Assembly (NCBI GenBank): GCA_009786535.1
Contig: WQRX01000007.1
Location: 1-64,000 of the forward strand
Length of the DNA: 64,000 bases
Reading direction: 5' to 3'
DNA from: Defluviitaleaceae bacterium
GTDB taxonomy: Bacteria; Bacillota; Clostridia; Lachnospirales; WQUN01
A model generated the notes under the pieces. That model ran no database searches. It saw only the letters and a list, made by a program, of their open reading frames with translations, and was not told the DNA's origin. This document shows positions 44,168 through 52,179 of this stretch, piece after piece. A program made the translations under genes and the position numbers. Each line of letters begins with the position of its first letter. Position 1 is the first letter of the stretch.

Positions 44168-45010
44168 TTACACATCAATGCTCACGTTCATATACGCGTT
44201 AATAAGGAAGGGCAAGTCTAACCCTTCCACAAAAATACGGTAAAACGGCATGGTAAGATGGGTCGAATCCCGCTCGTCGCTTGTGTTTTCAAACTCGTGA
44301 AAGTATACAATGTCCATATGCCAAATAACGGTGTGTCGGTCATCACGGAAGGGTTGAATACGCTGGCGGTACACCTGTAAAAAGGTGATAAGAATTTCAT
44401 CCGGACCAAATAAGGGGCGGGCGGGGCCGTCCCACCCTTGCACTATGCCAAATCGCATATCCACTTCAATAATACCTGCATCGGTAACAAGAAATTCAAT
44501 AAAATTCGAGTACAACACGTACCCTCGGTACACTTGCCGATAGGTAATACGCACACCCTCTTCGTCTTGCGGATTAAAAAACGCATCACGCTGAAAGTTC
44601 GGGAAATGCCGGGAAATAAATTCCTCAACCGTAACATGCAGCCCATACGGGTTAAAGTACGTGATAAGTCCATTGTTTATCACTAACTGCGAAGCATCTT
44701 TGTAAAATTCCGCACCGCCTAAAACGGCGTCTGTCCGCGTTACAGCCTCGGGGTTTTGGAAAAAAATCGCAAGCAGCTCGTCCTCATTATAATAGTAGCC
44801 CGAAACGCGTAACGCCCGCATTGGCGCAAAGCGGCGAATCATATCCGCAGAAAGGGAAACATCATGCTGTGCAAGCACGCTTCTTATCACGCGCTCGTTT
44901 TCGCTCCGTAGCGTATAGCGGCGATTTTCTAGGAAAAGAAAGCCTGCAAGCACAATATTTAGTGCAATAAAAAAGAGAATTAGCAGACTTTTTGCGCGTT
45001 CCCACTCCAT
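44168..45010 (-). CDS. yycI: WalRK regulatory protein YycI
   Basis: A 280-residue protein with one N-terminal transmembrane helix (about 8-27) and an extracellular YycI-type domain. In Bacillota YycI and YycH contact the WalK membrane region and tune its kinase activity in cell-wall homeostasis. It is the last gene of the walRK-yycHI cluster and overlaps yycH by one base. The yycJ/walJ hydrolase gene that often follows is absent; the next gene is convergent. Confidence 0.85.
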   Translation of the reverse strand: MEWERAKSLLILFFIALNIVLAGFLFLENRRYTLRSENERVIRSVLAQHDVSLSADMIRRFAPMRALRVSGYYYNEDELLAIFFQNPEAVTRTDAVLGGAEFYKDASQLVINNGLITYFNPYGLHVTVEEFISRHFPNFQRDAFFNPQDEEGVRITYRQVYRGYVLYSNFIEFLVTDAGIIEVDMRFGIVQGWDGPARPLFGPDEILITFLQVYRQRIQPFRDDRHTVIWHMDIVYFHEFENTSDERDSTHLTMPFYRIFVEGLDLPFLINAYMNVSIDV

Positions 45011-46251
45011 TATTCGCCCCCCCCTACGCGGTACAAAACAAGCCCCGCGCCGTGTATGGCAGGGTAGCCAAAAATATACGATGCGCCCGCACCCTGCGGG
45101 TTAAACGCGTCTTGGGAAAGTGCAAAATGCTGTGTTGCGTCCAGTTCAAATATAAACGCTACCTTGCGGTAACGCGAAACGCGTCCGTGGTCTACCACCA
45201 CTTCGATAGGGTAAAACAATGGGGCGGCGGCACTGCCCCACCCTCCCTGAGGCGCGATTAAGGGAAAACCACGCGCATCTTCATCGCGGATTACATAGCT
45301 AAACCAGAACACATGCGTGCGCCCGCGTACTTCATACCTTGCCAGCAGAAAATCATTTTGTACGTTTACGTCGTTGTTTATAAACGCAACAGCGGCGGAA
45401 AAATCGGTCATAAAATTAGGGGCTTCGCGCCTGCGGATTGGCCGGAAGCAGTTAAATTCCAGCACATTGCCCGGTAAATACCGCACCACGGTATTAATCG
45501 TGGATATGGTAATTACGTTTTCCTCCATGCGGGGGTTGCGCACGGCGGGGTTATCAAAAAAGTGGGAAACCTGCGCGTTTACGGAATTTAATTGCACCTC
45601 ACCCGAGCGATTGGCATACGGATTAACCACCCTTATCGGGTGGTGACGGTACCCCGCTTCTGTACGGGGAATAAACACCCACGGCGTTTGTTCATCGCTA
45701 ACAAAAAACAGACCACGGTCAATATAAACTGTGTCAAGTTCGAATGTACCCACCGGCAAGTTAAACGCCCATGCGTGGGTCTCGTCCATAAAAATTACGC
45801 CTTCGTTTAGCACCGCCACGCGGGTTATCGCGTCTATTCCGCGGTCGCTTAATATTGTGCTGCGCTGGCTAAAAGCGGTGGCAAATATTTCGGCACGCAG
45901 GGGGAAGGCATATTCATGCAAAATAACAGGGGCTTGCAGCGCGGCGGTAAGTGCCGTTTCGGCGGGGACAATGCCGTTAAAAACGCCGCGGGCCAAAATT
46001 TCGGTAATAGCACTGTTTGCCATTTCGCTTCTTTCGCCGTAGCGCAAAGTAAAAAAGCCGTCCCCATTGCCGTATATCACGCGCCGCGGGCGAATGATAT
46101 CGGTATAACCGTCGGGTACGCCGCGGTCAAATAATTGCGTAAAATAAATAAAAAAGCTGCGGTTTGTAATATTGACAAACCACAACAACCCCGTTTGGTA
46201 TATTGCCAACGCGGCGAGGCACACGATAAGCAGCGACTTGACCCTAGACAT
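45010..46251 (-). CDS. yycH: WalRK regulatory protein YycH
   Basis: A 413-residue protein with an N-terminal transmembrane helix (about 6-26) and a large extracellular beta-rich domain, in the standard position between walK and yycI. YycH works with YycI at the membrane to adjust WalK signalling. It overlaps walK by eight bases. Sequence conservation in this family is low, so the call leans on size, topology and gene order. Confidence 0.85.
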   Translation of the reverse strand: MSRVKSLLIVCLAALAIYQTGLLWFVNITNRSFFIYFTQLFDRGVPDGYTDIIRPRRVIYGNGDGFFTLRYGERSEMANSAITEILARGVFNGIVPAETALTAALQAPVILHEYAFPLRAEIFATAFSQRSTILSDRGIDAITRVAVLNEGVIFMDETHAWAFNLPVGTFELDTVYIDRGLFFVSDEQTPWVFIPRTEAGYRHHPIRVVNPYANRSGEVQLNSVNAQVSHFFDNPAVRNPRMEENVITISTINTVVRYLPGNVLEFNCFRPIRRREAPNFMTDFSAAVAFINNDVNVQNDFLLARYEVRGRTHVFWFSYVIRDEDARGFPLIAPQGGWGSAAAPLFYPIEVVVDHGRVSRYRKVAFIFELDATQHFALSQDAFNPQGAGASYIFGYPAIHGAGLVLYRVGGGE

Positions 46252-47731
46252 ATTTCACCCGTTGCATTTCCGGCGGGGCGTCGGAGGTTTCGTCCTCATT
46301 TTCCGCCCGTTTAAATTTTAATACCATGGTTGTGCCTTCCCCCACGGTACTGGTTGCGGTAATTGTGCCGCCGTGCTCCTCCATTATTTCCTTGGCAATG
46401 GCAAGCCCAAGACCTGTACCACCCATCGCGCGGGAACGCGCCTTGTCCACGCGGTAAAAACGTTCAAAAATATGTGTTAAATCCTCGGGGGGAATGCCCA
46501 TGCCCTCGTCGCGAATGCTTACGCGGTGGTGCATTTCGTCGGACGATATCATTACATGTATCGTTGTGCGTTCCCCACTGTATTTAATCGCGTTGGAAAG
46601 AACATTCGTAATTACCTGGCTAATGCGCGTGGCGTTCGCCAAAATAAAACACGAATCCTTTGCATCGTTAAACCATAAAAGCTGGTTTTTTTGCTCGGCT
46701 AACACTTGGCACTGGCGCAAGGTTAGGCGCACAAGCCCAAGCAGGTCTACTACATCTAACTCTAATTCTCCGCGCTTTGCATCTATGCGGGAAAGTTCCA
46801 GCAAGTCGGTAACGAGCGCCGTCATGCGCTTTGCTTCTTCGTCCACAATTTCCAGGAATTTTCGTGCCATCACGGGGTCTTCCATTGCGCCGTCGATAAG
46901 TGTTTCGGTATAGCTGCGGATATTGGTAAGCGGTGTGCGCAGTTCGTGGGAAACATTTGCCACAAATTCCTTCCGCGCTTCGTCCATCTTTTTTTGCTGC
47001 TCTAAGTGACGGCTAATTTCATCAGTCATATAGTTAAAGTTTTTTGCCAGTACGCCAATCTCGTCTCCACTGTTTACGGGGATTTTTTTGGACAAATCCC
47101 CCGCAGCCATACCCCGCGCCACACGCGCCATACCAATAATAGGACGCGCCAGCGTATCCGCAAGGAAAAACCAAGCCACCAACGTAAGTACAAGCACCAC
47201 AAATACTGCAATAAGCAAAATGCCTGTAAGCTGGTTTAACCGCGCGTTTACGTCTTCGGTACTCATACGGGTGTTGATAATTACGCGCCCTTCCGGGTGG
47301 TCAACGGGCATGGCGAAGCTAAGCCACTGTACTTCGTTGTCATTTAAATCCATGCCCACGCGCCCAACCGAGAAGCCTTCCAAGCCACTCATCGCCCATG
47401 AAATGGAATGGTCATTCACCCGCCAGCCTACAAAACCCGCGGGCGCGATGCCAATGCCAAGGTCGCTCATAAGCACTACTTTAATATCGTCGGTGGTGTG
47501 AATCATGTCCCATGCGGGGGTGTCAATAAATTGCGCGCGCGGGTTGGGCTGCACTACAAATGCGTTCACCAAATCCGCCAATGCACGCAAATTTTCCTCG
47601 GCAAGGTCGTATTCCATCTGCCGTACCTGCCGAAGCATAAACGTACCGCTCACCGCCATTACAATCAGCACAACGGAAATGTAAATGACCATGAGTTTTA
47701 ATTTTATACTGTTAAAACGTTGCAAATTCAT
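46244..47731 (-). CDS. walK: Cell-wall sensor histidine kinase WalK
   Basis: A 495-residue kinase: TM1 (about 10-33), extracellular Cache-like domain (about 35-165), TM2 (169-191), HAMP, H-box NVSHELRTPL with H262, and a complete HATPase domain. It phosphorylates WalR to control peptidoglycan hydrolases. Unlike B. subtilis WalK, no PAS domain separates HAMP from the H-box, only a short coiled coil, so the cytoplasmic sensory input is missing. It overlaps walR by four bases. Confidence 0.93.
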   Translation of the reverse strand: MNLQRFNSIKLKLMVIYISVVLIVMAVSGTFMLRQVRQMEYDLAEENLRALADLVNAFVVQPNPRAQFIDTPAWDMIHTTDDIKVVLMSDLGIGIAPAGFVGWRVNDHSISWAMSGLEGFSVGRVGMDLNDNEVQWLSFAMPVDHPEGRVIINTRMSTEDVNARLNQLTGILLIAVFVVLVLTLVAWFFLADTLARPIIGMARVARGMAAGDLSKKIPVNSGDEIGVLAKNFNYMTDEISRHLEQQKKMDEARKEFVANVSHELRTPLTNIRSYTETLIDGAMEDPVMARKFLEIVDEEAKRMTALVTDLLELSRIDAKRGELELDVVDLLGLVRLTLRQCQVLAEQKNQLLWFNDAKDSCFILANATRISQVITNVLSNAIKYSGERTTIHVMISSDEMHHRVSIRDEGMGIPPEDLTHIFERFYRVDKARSRAMGGTGLGLAIAKEIMEEHGGTITATSTVGEGTTMVLKFKRAENEDETSDAPPEMQRVKYV

Positions 47732-48435
47732 TGAGAACCGTCACCAAATTCTAGGGTAAAATGGTAGCCTACGCCGCGTTTGGTTAGCACATAAGTTGGG
47801 TTGTCGGGGGAAGGCTCCAGCTTTGTACGCAAACGGCGAATGGTTACATCTACCGTGCGCACATCGCCGAAAAATTCGAAGCCCCATACTTCTTTTAGCA
47901 GCATTTCCCGCGAGAATACTTGATTATTTTGCGTAGCAAGGAATCGCACCACTTCAAATTCGCGGCGGGTAAGCTCTACAACCTCGCCGCTGCGCTTAAT
48001 TTCGTGCAAATCCAAATCAATAACCAGCTCGCCGAAGACCAGCTGCTTGCCTACCTCTTGTTGTTTTTCCACACCGCGCCGCCGCAGGTTTGCCATCACC
48101 CGTGAGAGCAACTCGCGCACACTATACGGCTTTACTACGTAGTCGTCCGCCCCTAGGTCAAAACTCAGCACCTTGTCGGTTTCGTCTGCCCGTGCGGTTA
48201 GCATAATAATCGGCACCTGCGAAACCTCACGCACGCGCTTGCATACTTCGTAGCCGTCCATTTTTGGCATCATTATATCCAACAAAATGAGGTCGGGGTT
48301 TTCCTCTAACGCCAGCTTTAAGCCCGCGGCGCCGTCATGGGCGGTAAGGACTTCGTATCCCTCTTTTTTCAAGTTAAATGCGAGAATATCCGCTATTTTT
48401 ATTTCGTCTTCTACTACCAGAATTTTTGCGTTCAT
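47728..48435 (-). CDS. walR: Cell-wall response regulator WalR
   Basis: A 235-residue OmpR-family regulator. The receiver has VVEDE and D53 (LILLDIMMP), and the winged helix ends in TKRGVGYHF, very close to WalR/YycF. It directs peptidoglycan metabolism genes. AAGGAG precedes the ATG. Only 32 bases separate it from the ExbD-like gene upstream on the same strand, with no terminator between, so it is probably also transcribed from the proton-channel module promoter. Confidence 0.95.
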   Translation of the reverse strand: MNAKILVVEDEIKIADILAFNLKKEGYEVLTAHDGAAGLKLALEENPDLILLDIMMPKMDGYEVCKRVREVSQVPIIMLTARADETDKVLSFDLGADDYVVKPYSVRELLSRVMANLRRRGVEKQQEVGKQLVFGELVIDLDLHEIKRSGEVVELTRREFEVVRFLATQNNQVFSREMLLKEVWGFEFFGDVRTVDVTIRRLRTKLEPSPDNPTYVLTKRGVGYHFTLEFGDGSQ

Positions 48436-48467
48436 GTGTATAGCTCCTTTATAATTCGAAATATATG

Positions 48468-48932
48468 TTACCCTTCAAAAAACACAATTTCCAAGCGGTT
48501 TAACATTTCTTCCACCGCTACAAAGGTCGCGTTTGCCGCTTGGTGGGCGTCGCGCAGTTCCCAAATATCGCTCGCTTGGGTATGTTCCTGCACAAATGCT
48601 TCCAGCTCATCTAACGTAAAAATAATACCGCCAATATAAATCGAATCCTGCACAATTTCAATAATTAGCGGTACTTCGCCGCCTGCGCCGTATTGCCCTG
48701 CACCCGCACCATTGGGGGGTAAGGGGTAAGCAATTTCGGGCGCGGTGGGTGCGTTAGGGTCATACCGGGGCGGCGCTTCTGTGGGAAGCGCTTCCTCGTT
48801 AGAAAACAGCCCGCCAATTACGGGGATATTTTCCGTAGGCACAAGGTCGGTATTATCCAGCAGGAAAAATCCGCCCACCAATATGCCCACTACGCATACC
48901 GCCGCTATACCGTACTTTCCTCGTTTTTTCAT
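48468..48932 (-). CDS. ExbD C-terminal-domain-like single-pass membrane protein
   Basis: A 154-residue protein with one transmembrane helix (about 7-26), a Pro/Ala/Gly-rich extracellular linker and a 60-residue domain: strand IEIVQDSIYIGGIIFTLDEL followed by helices. The domain resembles the periplasmic domain of ExbD/TolR and the next gene product upstream, so the two are probably paralogues. It lacks the ExbD membrane aspartate. It sits between the channel genes and walR. Confidence 0.62.
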   Translation of the reverse strand: MKKRGKYGIAAVCVVGILVGGFFLLDNTDLVPTENIPVIGGLFSNEEALPTEAPPRYDPNAPTAPEIAYPLPPNGAGAGQYGAGGEVPLIIEIVQDSIYIGGIIFTLDELEAFVQEHTQASDIWELRDAHQAANATFVAVEEMLNRLEIVFFEG

Positions 48933-48950
48933 CGCAAAAACTCCTTTTTG

Positions 48951-49328
48951 TTATATCTCCACCACACGCACACCGCGTTCATTTAACAAGGCGCGCACGT
49001 TGTCAAAGGTCTGTTTGTCTGCGCGGAAAGCATCCGCCAGCGTCCAAATTTCACTTACTGCTTGGTAACGGGCAATTATTTCGTCCATTTCTTCTAACGT
49101 AACCACTTCGCCGTTAAAATAAATTTGCGCTTCGCGTATTTCAATTTCCAGCGGAGGAATGTCCACAGGCACAACATTTTCCGGCGGTTGCTCGGCACTT
49201 ATTAGCGGAATCCCACCGTCGCCTCCGTCACCTCGAAAGGGGAACGACCCCGTGATAAAGGCGTAAATACCATACGCCACCACCACAACACACGCCACAA
49301 TTGCGACCATCAGCAATTTAGAAATCAT
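48951..49328 (-). CDS. ExbD C-terminal-domain-like single-pass membrane protein, paralogue
   Basis: A 125-residue protein with a transmembrane helix (about 5-25) and an extracellular domain: strand LEIEIREAQIYFNGEVVTLEEM, then helix and a second strand ending in GVRVVEI. This matches the strand-strand-helix plan of ExbD/TolR periplasmic domains. It is paralogous to the neighbouring 154-residue protein. The gene lies 15 bases after the ExbD-like gene, with a ribosome binding site. Confidence 0.62.
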   Translation of the reverse strand: MISKLLMVAIVACVVVVAYGIYAFITGSFPFRGDGGDGGIPLISAEQPPENVVPVDIPPLEIEIREAQIYFNGEVVTLEEMDEIIARYQAVSEIWTLADAFRADKQTFDNVRALLNERGVRVVEI

Positions 49329-49343
49329 AAAACCCCTCCTGCA

Positions 49344-49967
49344 TTATTCCATTACATACGTAGAAAAATACACGTTAAAATCATATTCTGCGTTGCGTAT
49401 AAACTGATTTAACTGCGCAATGATAAAATTAAATTCGCGCAGACGCATCCGGTGGGAATTAATCATCACTAAAACGGGATTTTCGTCCGTATTTGCGCCA
49501 ATTAAACCGTGCATCGTTTCTGTGAAAAATTCGGCAAGCTGCGCTTCATTAACAATGTAATTTTGTAAACCTTCTGCCCAAATAATTTCCGCCCGATGCA
49601 CATGCCGGGGATATGCCTCCAACGCCAGCACACGGTTTGTTTCAATGTATTCCAACCGCGCAGATATGAAGAAAATCACCCCTTCTACGGCGGCACGCCA
49701 CTCGTTTAGTCGGGCGGTGTCTTCCATCAATTCGTACCGCTCGTTGTCCCAATCCGCCAGCGCGTGCAAGCGGTACATTGTGTAGGAAAGCGCATCCTCG
49801 GTGGCTTGCAAATCCCGCACTATTTCGGCGTGCTGCACCGTCATTTCTTCAAGCTGCGCGCGGTAGGCATACGCATCCCCCGATGTTTGCATAAGCGCAA
49901 GGAACATCATAATCAGAATTACGTCAAGGAATGCCGTCAAATCAATAATTATATCCCGCTTTTTCAT
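49344..49967 (-). CDS. ExbD/TolR/MotB-like proton channel subunit
   Basis: A 207-residue protein. A single transmembrane helix near the N-terminus carries D15 in LTAFLDVILIMMF, the position of the proton-binding aspartate of ExbD/TolR/MotB. An extracellular coiled-coil region and an alpha/beta domain (VLVMINSHRMRLREFNFIIAQL) follow. It directly follows the ExbB-like gene (stop and start adjoin). With that protein it should form an ion-driven motor or channel, here in an apparent monoderm. Confidence 0.7.
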   Translation of the reverse strand: MKKRDIIIDLTAFLDVILIMMFLALMQTSGDAYAYRAQLEEMTVQHAEIVRDLQATEDALSYTMYRLHALADWDNERYELMEDTARLNEWRAAVEGVIFFISARLEYIETNRVLALEAYPRHVHRAEIIWAEGLQNYIVNEAQLAEFFTETMHGLIGANTDENPVLVMINSHRMRLREFNFIIAQLNQFIRNAEYDFNVYFSTYVME

Positions 49968-50459
49968 CTAATCCTCTTGCTTTGCAATGGTACGGTCGGC
50001 GTCGTTATTGTACCGCTCCACATCGGGGGAAATAGTGGCGTCCGCAATTTTATACACAATGGCAAAAATCATGCCCCAAAACGTAGAAGTAAGCGAAATC
50101 ATAAAACTATCCTGCATATTGTCCATGCCACCCGCGCCCGTAATATTAATAAGCGCGTACACCGTGCCAATAAGCCCAAGCAGCGGGAAAATGGTAATCA
50201 CATTGGTAAAAACAGAATACAACTGATTTACGACGTGGCGGGCATTTTTTATTTTCTTTACGTCCTCGATACCTACCTTTACCAGTATTTCTGCATTTTT
50301 CCCATACAGAGAAGCATCATTTTGCATATAAATTGCCGCGCCAAATTGCCTTAGTTTCCACTTCGTAAGCATAAATAATACCGAATTTGCCATGGCGGCA
50401 AAAATAATCAAGGTATCGTAGCCCCATAAATTACCGGCAATTGCATTGATAAACGTCAT
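49968..50459 (-). CDS. MotA/TolQ/ExbB-family proton channel protein
   Basis: A 163-residue membrane protein with three helices. The second and third helices, IFPLLGLIGTVYALI and SFMISLTSTFWGMIFAIVYK, match the conserved core of ExbB/TolQ channels, with Thr residues lining the pore. It is the first gene of a same-strand run through two ExbD-domain proteins to walRK-yycHI. Its ribosome binding site lies inside a terminator-like hairpin. Confidence 0.82.
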   Translation of the reverse strand: MTFINAIAGNLWGYDTLIIFAAMANSVLFMLTKWKLRQFGAAIYMQNDASLYGKNAEILVKVGIEDVKKIKNARHVVNQLYSVFTNVITIFPLLGLIGTVYALINITGAGGMDNMQDSFMISLTSTFWGMIFAIVYKIADATISPDVERYNNDADRTIAKQED

Positions 50460-50461
50460 GC

Positions 50462-50495
50462 AAAAAATTCCCCCATTCGTATGAATGAGGGAATT
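50462..50495 (-). promoter_or_regulatory. Terminator-like hairpin covering the ExbB-like ribosome binding site
   Basis: On the minus strand a 13-base stem (one G-T wobble; plus-strand arms 50466-50478 and 50483-50495) with a four-base loop ends in TTTTTT, two bases before the ATG. The GGGGGA ribosome binding site is in the stem. It could attenuate transcription or block translation. A possible promoter (TTGTTG, 18 bases, TATAGA) lies just upstream. Confidence 0.55.
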
Positions 50496-50588
50496 CTATA
50501 CTAAAATTCGACTTTTTACAACAACGCGTAATTATAAAGTAATTATCGCAATTCTAATTTCTGGCACACAACAAATACAAAGCGCACC

Positions 50589-50617
50589 AAAAAGCCGCTT
50601 TCAAACCGCGGCTTTTT
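50589..50617. terminator. Terminator after the Cys-rich small protein gene
   Basis: AAAAAGCCGC and GCGGCTTTTT flank a nine-base loop; it works for the minus-strand gene at 50634-50897. Confidence 0.75.
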
Positions 50618-50633
50618 GAAATTGCCTTTATCC

Positions 50634-50897
50634 TTACTCCGCCGCTAACTGCGACTCCATTACGCAGGTTAATAAATCATCCCGCGTATGGTGCCCGCAA
50701 GCACTATCGCGTGCCAGTGCCGATTTTGCGGCTACGTGTAGGCGGTCAGCGGCTTTGTTGCGTACACATCCGCCATCGCTTTGGCATTTTAACCAGTTTT
50801 CGGCGGCGGCTTTAATCTCGTTGCAACAGCCCGTACAATCCTCAATATTAATGCTTGCCAGTTTTTCAACTGTGTTTTTTAAATTTGTATTTTCCAT
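50634..50897 (-). CDS. Small cysteine-rich protein
   Basis: An 87-residue protein with seven or more Cys residues: a DCTGCCNEI segment, C-x5-C, and ACGHHTRDDLLTC with two His. The spacing suggests metal or Fe-S binding, or a helical hairpin with disulphides. No signal peptide is seen. AGGAGA upstream selects the ATG at 50897 rather than an upstream in-frame start. I do not recognise the family. It is a single gene with its own terminator. Confidence 0.7.
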   Translation of the reverse strand: MENTNLKNTVEKLASINIEDCTGCCNEIKAAAENWLKCQSDGGCVRNKAADRLHVAAKSALARDSACGHHTRDDLLTCVMESQLAAE

Positions 50898-51008
50898 AGT
50901 AAATCTCCTATTCCAAGGGTAATGCATTTACCATGCCCGTAAATAAAAATTCTATACGGTTTTTTTCTTCTAAAAAATGGCAACACTGTAAAACATGGAG
51001 GAATGCCC

Positions 51009-51200
51009 ATGTTTTTAACGGTGAAGGAAATGGAAATTCTGTGCATTTTTTATGATGGTTCGCTATCGGCTACACGGGACGCGCTTAAACGGGTGCAAGC
51101 TAACGGCACATGCCCCACAGGGCGCGAAAGCGACTTGCATCGCCTCATTAACAAGCTGGAGGGAATGCAAGAAGGCGAGAATGTGTGCCTTGCACTTTAA
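51009..51200 (+). CDS. Small hypothetical protein, possibly transposon-transfer-assisting-like
   Basis: A 63-residue helical protein. The start FLTVKEMEILCIFYDGS and overall length recall the small TTRAP proteins of clostridial conjugative elements, but the match is loose and no other element genes are near. GGAGG seven bases upstream selects the ATG at 51009. Its stop overlaps a doubtful opposite-strand frame. Confidence 0.55.
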   Translation: MFLTVKEMEILCIFYDGSLSATRDALKRVQANGTCPTGRESDLHRLINKLEGMQEGENVCLAL

Positions 51201-51468
51201 TCTTTTTGCGACAGTTTTGCTTTCTGTAAACTTATTTGTTCAATAACCCTTGTGCGCGATTCCAAATTGAGCGATAATAGCTGAGTGATTGTTTCCCCTG
51301 CCGTAACGTTTGGTAAAATTTCTGCTTGCATTGCGCCCGTTCCTTCTTTACAATGGGTGCGCCCTAACACATTATACACTGCATCCATAAGGCGTATTGA
51401 CGCCAACGCTTAATAAATGTATTATTGCTTATAATACAACAATAAAATATAAAAAGTGAGGTATGCAA

Positions 51469-51807
51469 ATGGCATCCAAAAAACTGGTACTACGTAAAGA
51501 AATGGGCAAGCGGGTACGCAACCTGCGCAAATCCGGCGGCATCACTATTGATGTACTTGCCGACAAGCTGGGCATCACACAAAGCCACCTCGGGTTAATT
51601 GAGCGTGGCGAACGAGGCATTACGGTAGAGCGTTTGGTCGTATTTTGCGACTATTTCAAGTGCAGTGCCGACTATATGCTAACAGGTAAGGACAGCGGCG
51701 CAAGCACAAAAAAACAAAGCAACAGCAAAATTGCAAATGCTATTGATTTGTTATTAAGCGATGATGAAAAACAAAAGCTGTACGATTTTGTTAACGCGAT
51801 AAAATAA
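51469..51807 (+). CDS. XRE-family transcriptional regulator
   Basis: A 112-residue regulator with an N-terminal HTH (about 10-65: VLADKLGITQSHLGLIERGERGI) and a short helical C-terminus ending in LLSDDEKQKLYDFVNAIK, as in SinR-like or element-borne repressors. GAGG seven bases upstream favours the ATG at 51469 over 51463. Its stop codon directly abuts that of the convergent spoVAE gene. The target is unknown. Confidence 0.85.
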   Translation: MASKKLVLRKEMGKRVRNLRKSGGITIDVLADKLGITQSHLGLIERGERGITVERLVVFCDYFKCSADYMLTGKDSGASTKKQSNSKIANAIDLLLSDDEKQKLYDFVNAIK

Positions 51808-52167
51808 TCATCGCGCGTCGCCCTTGGGTTTGCTTACCATGGCTATCAAATAGCCAACCACTACCGCAACGGTGACACCACCTGCCATTGCGGTAAAGCC
51901 GCCCGTCACCACTCCAAGCAGTCCGCGTTCGTTGACTGCTTTTTTTGTGCCTTGTGCGAGGACGTGACCAAACCCCGGCAACGGCACAAGCGCGCCGGCG
52001 CCTGCGAAGTCAACAATGTGCTGATACACCCCTATTCCGCTCAAAAAACACCCCGCCACCACAAAGATTACTAAAATGCGTGCCGGGGTTAATTTTGTTA
52101 GGTCAATGAGCAACTGCCCGATTACACAAATTAACCCGCCGATAATAAATGCCCAAAATAATGTCAT
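51808..52167 (-). CDS. spoVAE: Stage V sporulation protein AE
   Basis: A 119-residue membrane protein with about four helices and the AGALVPLPGFGHVLAQGTKKAV core of SpoVAE (AEb type). It forms part of the SpoVA channel that moves dipicolinic acid and calcium across the spore inner membrane. It is last in the spoVA run here; spoVAEa and spoVAF are absent. In B. subtilis the operon is expressed in the forespore under sigma G. Confidence 0.93.
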   Translation of the reverse strand: MTLFWAFIIGGLICVIGQLLIDLTKLTPARILVIFVVAGCFLSGIGVYQHIVDFAGAGALVPLPGFGHVLAQGTKKAVNERGLLGVVTGGFTAMAGGVTVAVVVGYLIAMVSKPKGDAR

Positions 52168-52179
52168 AACAATTCTCCT

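Noticed and set aside
48468..50459. Zorya anti-phage system
   Set aside because: The channel pair is ExbBD-like rather than ZorAB, and no ZorC/ZorD/ZorE-type gene (helicase or nuclease) is present.
51197..51406. 69-residue minus-strand ORF
   Set aside because: It starts with TTG without a ribosome binding site and shows no domain; too weak to list as a gene.
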